Source of the DNA: Methylosinus trichosporium OB3b
GTDB lineage: Bacteria; Pseudomonadota; Alphaproteobacteria; Rhizobiales; Beijerinckiaceae
NCBI RefSeq assembly: GCF_002752655.1
Contig: NZ_CP023737.1
Coordinates: 1,488,001 to 1,552,000 of the forward strand
Direction of reading: 5' to 3'
DNA length: 64,000 bases
Position 1 is the first letter of the stretch. Each line of letters begins with the position of its first letter. The translations under genes and the position numbers were made by a program. The notes below the pieces were generated by a model. The model was given only the letters and a program-made list of their open reading frames with translations, searched no databases and was not told the DNA's origin. This document shows positions 44,404 to 50,782 of this stretch, one piece after another.

Positions 44404-44486
44404 TAGAGCGACAAGCCCTTGTCACGCCTGACGAAATTTGGAGCGGGCGATGGGAATCGAACCCACGACATACAGCTTGGGAAGCT
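44404..44486. repeat. attR: 83-bp direct repeat within tRNA-Gly
   Basis: This is the right copy of the att repeat. It covers the 3' half of the intact tRNA gene (44439-44486) and 35 bases past its end. The tRNA is rebuilt by the element, so host tRNA function is kept. Confidence 0.9.
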
Positions 44487-44513
44487 GTCGTTCTACCACT
44501 GAACTACGCCCGC
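44439..44513 (-). tRNA. tRNA-Gly (anticodon CCC)
   Basis: Read on the minus strand the gene begins GCGGGCGTAGTTCAGTGG, has the anticodon stem ACAGC, loop TTCCCAA and stem GCTGT, the TTCGATTC loop, the acceptor CGCCCGC, and an encoded CCA end. The anticodon CCC reads GGG codons. It is the integration site of the element to its left. Confidence 0.95.
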
Positions 44514-44679
44514 GCTCCGCCGGAACGGCCCGGTTTGTATAGAATTTTTCGGTTGGCTGAGCAAGCCGCCGAGCGCTGGCTGAGGCAGGAAAAGGAAACG
44601 AACGGAGCTTTTCGGCGCGCAGAGTCCCGTAAAAAGTCCCGTGGCGGTTCGCGGCTTGTTCGGTCCTCGCACGGATACG

Positions 44680-44710
44680 AAAAAGCCCCGCCGGCGGGGG
44701 CCGGCGGGGC
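44680..44710 (-). terminator. Rho-independent terminator (copy 1)
   Basis: On the minus strand a 10-bp GC stem (GCCCCGCCGG / CCGGCGGGGC) is followed by CTTTTT. A near copy lies at 45086-45115. It shields tRNA-Gly from transcription out of the right-hand prophage. The rest of 44514-44821 has no gene. Confidence 0.8.
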
Positions 44711-44821
44711 TCGGTGTTGCGGGTCTCGAGGCCAACGACCGGGGACATGATTTTCTCGCCCCCTCATTCACGCTAAAAATCTCTATTGTGTAGCGCCGAC
44801 AGCTGGAAACGGAGGCTTATC

Positions 44822-45076
44822 GTGGACACTACCGAGGCTCTTAAAACGTGGCTGCAGGTTATTCGGGGCCCGGCCACCGATGCGGACATTCGCGCGCAGC
44901 AGATCGGCTTGCTCGAGCGAGCCATCACTCGAATTCAACGCCGGGAATCAGACCCAGCAATTGCCGCTGAGCTAGAAGCATGGGCAATGGCTCAAGAAGC
45001 TACGGGCCAATATCCCACGATGTCCGCGACAATGCGCGCAGCGGCTCAAGACCTCCTTTTTCCCGCCCGCGGATAA
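44822..45076 (+). CDS. Small hypothetical protein, moron-like
   Basis: The 84-aa product starts at GTG 44822 with a near-perfect GGAGG 6 bases upstream. It is helical (DTTEALKTWLQVIRGPATDADIRAQQIGLLERAITRIQRRE...). It is transcribed against the phage genes around it and lies between two copies of the same terminator, the pattern of a moron. Function unknown. Confidence 0.6.
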   Translation: MDTTEALKTWLQVIRGPATDADIRAQQIGLLERAITRIQRRESDPAIAAELEAWAMAQEATGQYPTMSATMRAAAQDLLFPARG

Positions 45077-45085
45077 GCACGGACG

Positions 45086-45115
45086 AAAAAGCCCCGCCGG
45101 CAGAGCCGGCGGGGC
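45086..45115 (-). terminator. Rho-independent terminator (copy 2), end of the phage late operon
   Basis: On the minus strand an 11-bp perfect stem (GCCCCGCCGGC / GCCGGCGGGGC, loop TCT) is followed by TTTTT, 25 bases past the last phage gene. On the plus strand it also closes the 84-aa gene. Confidence 0.85.
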
Positions 45116-45140
45116 TTGGTGTCGCGGGTGGAGTCGCGTG

Positions 45141-45398
45141 CTATTCCCGCAATGGGGCGCGGGCGGCGCGCCAGATTTGCACCCAGGTCAAGACGATCTT
45201 GCTCGCCACGAACAGCGCGGCGAGCCCTGGACCGAGAATGGCGCCGAGCTCGGATATCTGGCGCGCCCTGTCGATCCATAACGGCGCCGTTCCGACCGCC
45301 GGCGCGAGCGCGAGCGCGATCCGGTCGCTCGTCGTGGTCGCAAGTCCGGAGACGATTTGAGACAGCGCGGTTTGCGCGTGACAGCTCGGCGTCGGCAT
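45141..45398 (-). CDS. Small membrane protein, holin-like
   Basis: The 85-aa product from ATG 45398 (GGAAAGGGGGAGGGGCA upstream) has one clear membrane helix near the C-terminus (ISELGAILGPGLAALFVASKIVLTWVQIW) and a basic tail. Size, topology and place at the end of the lysis region fit a holin or holin accessory; the family is not recognised. Confidence 0.5.
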   Translation of the reverse strand: MPTPSCHAQTALSQIVSGLATTTSDRIALALAPAVGTAPLWIDRARQISELGAILGPGLAALFVASKIVLTWVQIWRAARAPLRE

Positions 45399-45436
45399 TG
45401 CCCCTCCCCCTTTCCTTTTTGCCGCGGCGATGCTGG

Positions 45437-46165
45437 TCAGGTTCCGGCCGTCAGGCCGAGGGCGGCGGCGTCGGCTTCGGGCGGGATCAGGCCGAGGCGG
45501 GAGAGCTCGGCGACGATCAGCGGCTCGAGCCGCGCGCCCGCCCATTTGGCGATCTTCGGCTCGCTGTCGACGAGGCGGCTCGCGATGGTGAAGATCAGGT
45601 CATTGGCGACGCCGATCTCCACTGTCTTGCCCTGGACCAGCCCGACCTCGGTCGCGATCACATAATGCGCGGCCTTGGCGATCGCGTCATTGGTGAGATA
45701 GGCGCGCAGCGCCGCCGGCGCGCCGCGCAGCGCGTAGGAGGCGATCAACGTGAACAGGCCGCCCGAGGCCATGGCCAGTGAGGCCAGCCAGTCGCCCCAG
45801 GGGATGGAGACGACATTGGCGGCCGGCGGCGCGGCGGCGACGGCCTGCGCCGCATAGGACGGGCCGGCGACGGCCAGCAGCGCCGCGGTGGCGACGGCCG
45901 CCGCGGCGGCGATGCGGGCGACGATCGCCGCCTCGCGCGTGCGCGCGGCGTCGATCAGGGCGCATGCCGAGAGGAAGGCGGAGCCCGCCGTCTTCACCGG
46001 AAGGCGGGCGCAACGGAGGGCGATCGACTCGCCAAACAGGCCGAGCGGGACGCCGAGCGCGACGAGGCCGATATCCCGCAGCGGAGTGAGCGCGAGGAAG
46101 ACTGAGAGCGTGACGCAGAACGCAGCGGCCAGCGCCGCGCCCGCGAATGCGGATGTGATTTTCAT
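45437..46165 (-). CDS. Hypothetical phage membrane protein
   Basis: The 242-aa product has several hydrophobic segments: the N-terminus (SAFAGAALAAAFCVTLSVFLAL), ~30-45, AAVATAALLAVAGPSYAAQ and WLASLAMASGGLFTLIASYAL. The C-terminus is soluble. I do not recognise it. A repeated hairpin lies in its leader. Confidence 0.55.
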   Translation of the reverse strand: MKITSAFAGAALAAAFCVTLSVFLALTPLRDIGLVALGVPLGLFGESIALRCARLPVKTAGSAFLSACALIDAARTREAAIVARIAAAAAVATAALLAVAGPSYAAQAVAAAPPAANVVSIPWGDWLASLAMASGGLFTLIASYALRGAPAALRAYLTNDAIAKAAHYVIATEVGLVQGKTVEIGVANDLIFTIASRLVDSEPKIAKWAGARLEPLIVAELSRLGLIPPEADAAALGLTAGT

Positions 46166-46193
46166 GGTGGTGCTTTCGATTTTTTGGAGGTTG

Positions 46194-46211
46194 CCGGGAA
46201 GCCGCCCGGCG
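46194..46211 (-). repeat. Intergenic hairpin repeat, copy A
   Basis: GCCGGG-CGGCTT-CCCGGC (minus strand) within a shared CGCGCCGGGCGGCTTCCCGGC block. It lies in the gap upstream of the 242-aa gene. Confidence 0.75.
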
Positions 46212-46246
46212 CGGGGAATTTGTAAGGATTATTTGCGAGTTGCCGA

Positions 46247-46486
46247 TCAGGCGACGGCAACAGGAAAGCGCGCCGCGCGATCGGCGACCGCGCGCGGGTC
46301 GTCATATTCCATGTCGCGCACGAAGATGCTGCGGCTGGTGGTCGAATAGAAACCGACCGCGCCGTCCTCGGGCCAGAGCACTCTCACATGACGCGAGATA
46401 TGTTCCCCGTTCGGAGTCTGCGTCCGATCCACGGTTTCGACCAGGACCGGATAGTTGTGCGACGTGATAGTGATCGTTGTCGTCAT
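46247..46486 (-). CDS. Small hypothetical phage protein
   Basis: The 79-aa product is beta-rich (TTTITITSHNYPVLVETVDRTQTPNGEHISRHVRVLWPEDGAVGFYSTTSRSIFVRDME), with AAAGGTG upstream. It is next to the putative Acb2 gene and shares the same hairpin leader. Function unknown; such positions often hold inhibitors of host defences. Confidence 0.55.
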   Translation of the reverse strand: MTTTITITSHNYPVLVETVDRTQTPNGEHISRHVRVLWPEDGAVGFYSTTSRSIFVRDMEYDDPRAVADRAARFPVAVA

Positions 46487-46501
46487 TTTGCACCTTTGGT
46501 T

Positions 46502-46519
46502 GCCGGGAAGCCGCCCGGC
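46502..46519 (-). repeat. Intergenic hairpin repeat, copy B
   Basis: Same GCCGGG-CGGCTT-CCCGGC stem-loop as copy A, lying upstream of the 79-aa gene and followed by an AAAGGTG ribosome binding site. Confidence 0.75.
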
Positions 46520-46538
46520 GCGGCCGTCACTCGACGGA

Positions 46539-46766
46539 TTAGGCGGTGATGTGCTTCACGGCCCACATGACGGCCTCTTCGGTCTTGGTGCGCGCGATCG
46601 ACAGCTCGCGGCTGGACCCGAGACTGTCGACGAGCTCCAGGAACTCGAGGCCCTTATCTTTGATCGCCTGCATGTTCGCCTTCTCGGCGTCACTGAGCAC
46701 GCGATACTGGTGACGCACCGCATTGTTGATGGTGCGACTGTCGGAAGTGGATTCGATCGAGGTCAT
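46539..46766 (-). CDS. Acb2/Tad1-like small protein, candidate anti-defence nucleotide sponge
   Basis: The 75-aa product has RVLSDAEKANMQAIKDKGLEFLELVDSLGSSRELSIARTKTEEAVMWAVKHITA. The final segment, SRExxxARTKxEEAVMWAxxxI, matches the hairpin motif of the Acb2/Tad1-type family (commonly S-R-E-x3-A-x-T-K-L-E-E-A-x-M-W-A). Known members are helical hexamers that bind cyclic nucleotides and block CBASS or Thoeris defence. The assignment is by motif recognition; ligand specificity cannot be read. Confidence 0.7.
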   Translation of the reverse strand: MTSIESTSDSRTINNAVRHQYRVLSDAEKANMQAIKDKGLEFLELVDSLGSSRELSIARTKTEEAVMWAVKHITA

Positions 46767-46784
46767 TATTCACCTTTGCAATAA

Positions 46785-46802
46785 GCCGGGAAACCGCCCG
46801 GC
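46785..46802 (-). repeat. Intergenic hairpin repeat, copy C
   Basis: GCCGGG-CGGTTT-CCCGGC, one base different from copies A and B, upstream of the Acb2-like gene and followed by CAAAGGTG. Confidence 0.75.
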
Positions 46803-46809
46803 GCGGCCG

Positions 46810-46920
46810 TCAGCGGATGACGAAGGAGAGGCCCGCCGCCACGGGCGCGAGAATGCTCACCAGGGCGGCGAGGATGGCGAGGCCGGCGACGACGCCGGCG
46901 AGGATCTTCAGAGCTTGCAT
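46810..46920 (-). CDS. 36-residue membrane peptide
   Basis: The frame from ATG 46920 to TGA 46810 encodes MQALKILAGVVAGLAIL, then AALVSILAPVAAGLSFVIR: one continuous membrane helix with a basic end. It begins four bases after the endolysin stop, with AAGGTGATGAC in the leader. A holin, pinholin or spanin-like role is plausible from its place in the lysis region. Confidence 0.6.
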   Translation of the reverse strand: MQALKILAGVVAGLAILAALVSILAPVAAGLSFVIR

Positions 46921-46924
46921 GTCA

Positions 46925-47776
46925 TCACCTTCCGATGTTGAGGCCGTTCACGGCGTCGTCGACCCGCGCCATGGCGATCTTGTCGGCGGCATGGATGGCG
47001 CGCCATGCGAGCCAGGCGATGAGCAGCGCGAGAACCAGGCCAGCGAGGAGCGGCCAATAGCTCTTTGCGATTTCCAGCAGATCGGCGCCGTGCTGGAAGC
47101 CCGCATAGGCGTCCTGCAGCTTGCCGATCGCATCGGGGCTCTGAACGATCGCGGCGACAGCGTCACCGCCGATCGCCTTGGTCGCGACGCTCTTGACGAG
47201 ATCGGCGCCGGCGATCGTGCGCGAGCCCGCGGCGCGAAGATAATCGGCCGAGATCGCTTCATCGGGATGGAGCTCGGCGATGGCCGTCGTCGACGACGGC
47301 GCGGGCGCGGGCGACTCGGGAGCAGGAGCTCGCGACGCCTTCGGCGCGGCGAGGAACTGCTCGCGCTCGCTGCGACGGCGACCCATGATCTCCGGCGGCT
47401 TGCTCCACAATAGCAGGGCGTCGGCCGCACCCTTGTAATCTCCGGCGTTCAACCGCTTGACGACGGTCGATTTCGTGAAGCCGCCGACGCCGATGTTGAA
47501 GCAAAAGCTCACGAGCGCGTCGAACTGGCCTTGCGTGAGCGGCGCGCGCACGGCGCTGCTCACAGCGGCCTCGTATTGACCGAGATCGCGCGAGAGGATT
47601 TCGTCGACCTGCGCCTTGGTGATGACGAGGCCGGATGTGACCTTCGGCTCTCCGGCCGCGGATGTGTGGCCGACGCCGATCGTCCAGCCGCCGACACTGT
47701 CGCGATAGGCTTTCGTGCGAAAGCCCTCGCGCTGAATCAATGTTGCGCGGCCGTCCGCGCTCATTCGCATGGTCAT
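46925..47776 (-). CDS. Phage endolysin, GH24 lysozyme with C-terminal membrane segment
   Basis: The 283-aa product has the T4-lysozyme-type active region: Glu in LIQREGFRTKAYRDSVGGWTIGVGHTSA with the Asp and Thr that follow, and the FDALVSFCFNIGVGGF helix. A Pro/Ala linker (~140-165) leads to a helical domain and a membrane segment (YWPLLAGLVLALLIAWLAWRAI). It degrades peptidoglycan at lysis. A C-terminal anchor on a lysozyme is less usual than an N-terminal SAR signal. ACAGGTGACTC precedes the start. Confidence 0.85.
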   Translation of the reverse strand: MTMRMSADGRATLIQREGFRTKAYRDSVGGWTIGVGHTSAAGEPKVTSGLVITKAQVDEILSRDLGQYEAAVSSAVRAPLTQGQFDALVSFCFNIGVGGFTKSTVVKRLNAGDYKGAADALLLWSKPPEIMGRRRSEREQFLAAPKASRAPAPESPAPAPSSTTAIAELHPDEAISADYLRAAGSRTIAGADLVKSVATKAIGGDAVAAIVQSPDAIGKLQDAYAGFQHGADLLEIAKSYWPLLAGLVLALLIAWLAWRAIHAADKIAMARVDDAVNGLNIGR

Positions 47777-47874
47777 GAGTCACCTGTTTTGAGATTGCGC
47801 GCAGGCGCGAGGCCGCGGCCGTGCGATCACGGCGCGGGAGACGATGGAGAAGAATGAGAAGACGAGGGCCGAGG

Positions 47875-48633
47875 TCAGAGCACCGCAATGCCGCGCGCGG
47901 CCTGGCGCTCTTTGGCGCGGGCATAGGCCAGCGCCATGTCGGCGCCGCTCATCGCGCCGACGTAGATCGCCGCCTCGGCCAGATCGAGATGCGCTGTCGT
48001 CGCCGTCGTCAGATAGGCGTCGCCGAAGGCCTGATAGCCGGCGCTGTTGTTGTAGGCCCCGCTGATCCCGCCATTCTCGACCAGCGGCGAGCCGCCGAGC
48101 AGCACGCGCGTGGTCTTGCTCGCGCCGCTGAAATCGCGGGCCACGGCGAGAAACATCCATATGTCCGCGGCGAGCGTGAGGCCGGTGTTGGTGATCACGC
48201 CGGAGAGACCGCGGTGATTCTGGCTGAGAGCCGATCCGCTCGCGAATAGGCCGCCGCCGGTGTTGGGCGAGACCGCATCGCCGAGCGAGCCCATGATCAC
48301 CGCCGAGCCGGACGGCAGAGCGCCGGGAATGCGCGCGACGCAGCAGAGCGTGTCCGCGACGGTCGCCGATTCCGTCTTCGACGACACCAGCGCGTTTCCG
48401 GTCGCCATCGGAATCGTCACATAGTTCGGGGCCCAGGCGCGCGAGCCTTGCGGCGTCAACACATGATTATTGACCCGGCCCGTGAGCGTCGTTTCGCCGG
48501 CGCCGAAAATCCAATGATCCCATGCCGCGGGCTCGCCGGGCGCGAGCGGCTCGATTTGCGTGAGCGGGATGACGGGCAGCGACGGATTATCGACCGAGAA
48601 CGGAAGCATGATGAAGAGCGGATTTTGCGCCAT
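47875..48633 (-). CDS. Phage structural protein with concanavalin/LamG-like domain
   Basis: The 252-aa product starts MAQNPLFIMLPFSVDNPSLPVIPLTQ. The central part (WAPNYVTIPMATGNALVSSK...ADTLCCVARIPG...ITNTGLTLAADIWMFLAVARDFSGASKTTRVLLGG) has the strand pattern of LamG-type carbohydrate-binding domains. The ending (DLAEAAIYVGAMSGADMALAYARAKERQAARGI) is typical for these phage proteins. It lies one base after the esterase fibre gene. Confidence 0.6.
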   Translation of the reverse strand: MAQNPLFIMLPFSVDNPSLPVIPLTQIEPLAPGEPAAWDHWIFGAGETTLTGRVNNHVLTPQGSRAWAPNYVTIPMATGNALVSSKTESATVADTLCCVARIPGALPSGSAVIMGSLGDAVSPNTGGGLFASGSALSQNHRGLSGVITNTGLTLAADIWMFLAVARDFSGASKTTRVLLGGSPLVENGGISGAYNNSAGYQAFGDAYLTTATTAHLDLAEAAIYVGAMSGADMALAYARAKERQAARGIAVL

Positions 48634-48634
48634 G

Positions 48635-50755
48635 TCATTCCCCGAGCTTCGTCGCCACCAGCTCGAAGGCCGGGCAGACGTGATAGAGCGGATAATCGGT
48701 CCCGCTGATGGTGATGATGTCCGGCGTCGAGTCGCGCAGATTGCCAGACGCGCCGCCGACGATGCTGATTCCTGCGCCCAGCGCGTCGAGCGCATAGCGC
48801 ACCGTCACCACGTCGCTCGGCGCCGCCGAGAGCGTGATCAGCACATCGGAGCCGCTGACCGCGATGCTGGAGATCGTCGCCGGCGAGGCGCCGTCCAGCA
48901 CCTTGAAGCCTTTGTCTGTGGTGCTCGCGAGATTGGTCGCGTCCAGCACCAGCGGCAGCGTCGGCACGGTGAAGCGCACGCGCACCAATGCGCCGCGCAC
49001 AGTGGCGCTGACGGGATCGAGCCACACCGGCTTTTTGCCGCGCGCGATCGCCGCATAGGCGCGGCCGTAATAGGCGCCGAGCCATTTATAGCCGACGGCC
49101 GTCAGATGCGTGTGATCATCGGCATAGGGGAACGCATAGGTCGGCGCGACGAGATAGGCGTAGTCGCTCGATTGTGCGAAGTGGAGATGCGCGAGCGCAA
49201 TGTCCGAATGCGTTCGCGCGCCATAGCTCGATTGATAGAGCAGCATATAGACCGGCGAGCTCTGGCCGGTGATCGCTCGGATATCCGCATCCATGTCGGA
49301 CCGCAGCTGCGCCAGCGCGGGGTAATAGGAGGCATAGGGCGTCGCGTCATCGGCGTCGCTCTCGCCCTGGCCGTAGCCGACCGTCTGCACCGCATGCGAG
49401 GCGTCGAGCAGATGCGCGCCGGTCACATGGGCTTTGAAATTGTCATACCATGCAGAGCCCTTGGCCAGCTGGTCAATGCGATAGCCGCCATGGCCGGCGG
49501 TCGAGGCGAGGATCACATGATCGCTCGGCGCGACGCCGGCCAGCGCGAGGCAGGTGCTCGCATAATTGGCCGCGCCGGAGCACATGGTCTCGGCGCGATT
49601 GCTGTAGCCGTCCGGCGCCGGCGCGACAGCATCCTCGACCAACGCCTTGAAGCTCGCGAAATCCCAGTCCGTGCCGCTCCACGCGCGCGGGCCGCCGCTG
49701 AAGGTGAGATTGACATAGGGCTGCGTCGTCGACAGCACCGCGCCGGCGGCGGCGCCGACCGTCAAAGACTGGCCGTAGAACAGCAGATGGTTTTTCGCGA
49801 CGCTGGCGATCGGCGCGGGCGTCGCGTTCGGGTCGCCCGAGGATGACGAGACGCCGCCGGCGAAGAGGCCGACGCCCTCGCCGGTCTCCCGATCGACGCC
49901 GAGCAAGATGCGGCCGAAGGAGTCGGTGACGATCGGAGTGATCGCGCCATCGCCGATGTAGCGCATGATCCCGCCGGCGCCGAGCACGCGATTGACGGGC
50001 GTCTCGCCGACGCCATCGCCGACCAGCGCGCCGGTCGCGCGATCGACGCCGAGGATGATTTGGCCGATGTCGCTCGCCGCTATGGGCGTGATGTCGCCGG
50101 AGCCGCTGTAGAGCGCGAGATGAGACACGGCCTCGAGCGGCGCTTGCAGCTCGGCGGAGAGGGTGTCCACCTCGCTCTGCAAAGCGGCGTCGCCGGCGAT
50201 GCGCGCCGCCTGCTCTGTCGCGTCGGCGGCGGCTCGCGCTGTCGCCTCAGCCGCATCGCCGGCGATGCGCGCCCCCTGCTCTGTCGCGTCGGCGGCGGCT
50301 CGCGCTGTCGCCTCAGCCGCATCGCCGGCGATGCGCGCCGTCTGCTCGCTGCTATCCGCCGCCGTGCGGAGCGCCGCTTCGGCCGCCACAGCGGCCGCTA
50401 CATCCGCCTGCGTCGGCGAGAGCCCGCGCAGCCACTGCCAGGCCGAGGAGGCCGCCACCCAGCCATAATCCCCCTCATTGTCGACCTGCGGATGGCCGGA
50501 GGTGACCGGATCATTATGGTGGCCGCTATCGCCGAGCACGCGCGCCGGCTGGCCATCATAGCTGCCGACGATCGTCTCGAGCTGCGTCCATGAGGACCGC
50601 ACCAGCCCGCCCGCGTCGAGTTGCAGCAGCGCGGCGAGATTGGACGTGGTCAATTGGACGATTTGCGCGCCCGTGCCGTCGTCGCGCACGCCCACCACCG
50701 TGTCGAGCGAGGAGACAGGCGGGACCAATGCGAGCGGCGTTTTCGCCTCGGCCAT
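48635..50755 (-). CDS. Tail fibre with SGNH-type esterase domain
   Basis: The 706-aa product has an N-terminal virion-attachment part, an Ala-rich coiled coil with tandem repeats (141-190), and an SGNH/sialate-esterase-like domain from ~320. Landmarks are LLFYGQSLTVG (Ser330), TVGYGQGESDA and the Asp/His block FPYADDHTHLTAVGYKWLG. A C-terminal beta domain follows. It probably binds and deacetylates host surface polysaccharide. Confidence 0.78.
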   Translation of the reverse strand: MAEAKTPLALVPPVSSLDTVVGVRDDGTGAQIVQLTTSNLAALLQLDAGGLVRSSWTQLETIVGSYDGQPARVLGDSGHHNDPVTSGHPQVDNEGDYGWVAASSAWQWLRGLSPTQADVAAAVAAEAALRTAADSSEQTARIAGDAAEATARAAADATEQGARIAGDAAEATARAAADATEQAARIAGDAALQSEVDTLSAELQAPLEAVSHLALYSGSGDITPIAASDIGQIILGVDRATGALVGDGVGETPVNRVLGAGGIMRYIGDGAITPIVTDSFGRILLGVDRETGEGVGLFAGGVSSSSGDPNATPAPIASVAKNHLLFYGQSLTVGAAAGAVLSTTQPYVNLTFSGGPRAWSGTDWDFASFKALVEDAVAPAPDGYSNRAETMCSGAANYASTCLALAGVAPSDHVILASTAGHGGYRIDQLAKGSAWYDNFKAHVTGAHLLDASHAVQTVGYGQGESDADDATPYASYYPALAQLRSDMDADIRAITGQSSPVYMLLYQSSYGARTHSDIALAHLHFAQSSDYAYLVAPTYAFPYADDHTHLTAVGYKWLGAYYGRAYAAIARGKKPVWLDPVSATVRGALVRVRFTVPTLPLVLDATNLASTTDKGFKVLDGASPATISSIAVSGSDVLITLSAAPSDVVTVRYALDALGAGISIVGGASGNLRDSTPDIITISGTDYPLYHVCPAFELVATKLGE
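50204..50335 (-). repeat. Tandem 66-bp repeat inside the fibre gene
   Basis: Two near-identical units encode the 22-residue block RIAGDAAEATARAAADATEQ plus two more residues, followed by a partial third. The period suits an extended coiled-coil shaft whose length can change by recombination. Confidence 0.85.
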
Positions 50756-50782
50756 GGTCTATTTCCTTTTTGATTTCGCGGC

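Larger units (their letters stand above)
35165..44486 (+). mobile_element. Integrated 9.3-kb element with capsid genes, candidate phage satellite
   Basis: The element is bounded by the 83-bp repeats and inserted in tRNA-Gly(CCC). It holds two helix-turn-helix proteins, a DUF1640-like protein, an XRE repressor, several unassigned genes, then HK97-type capsid, protease, portal, a small protein and a tyrosine integrase. No terminase, tail, lysis or recognisable primase gene is present. It could not make a particle alone, which fits a satellite that borrows from a helper, or a reduced prophage. Confidence 0.75.
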
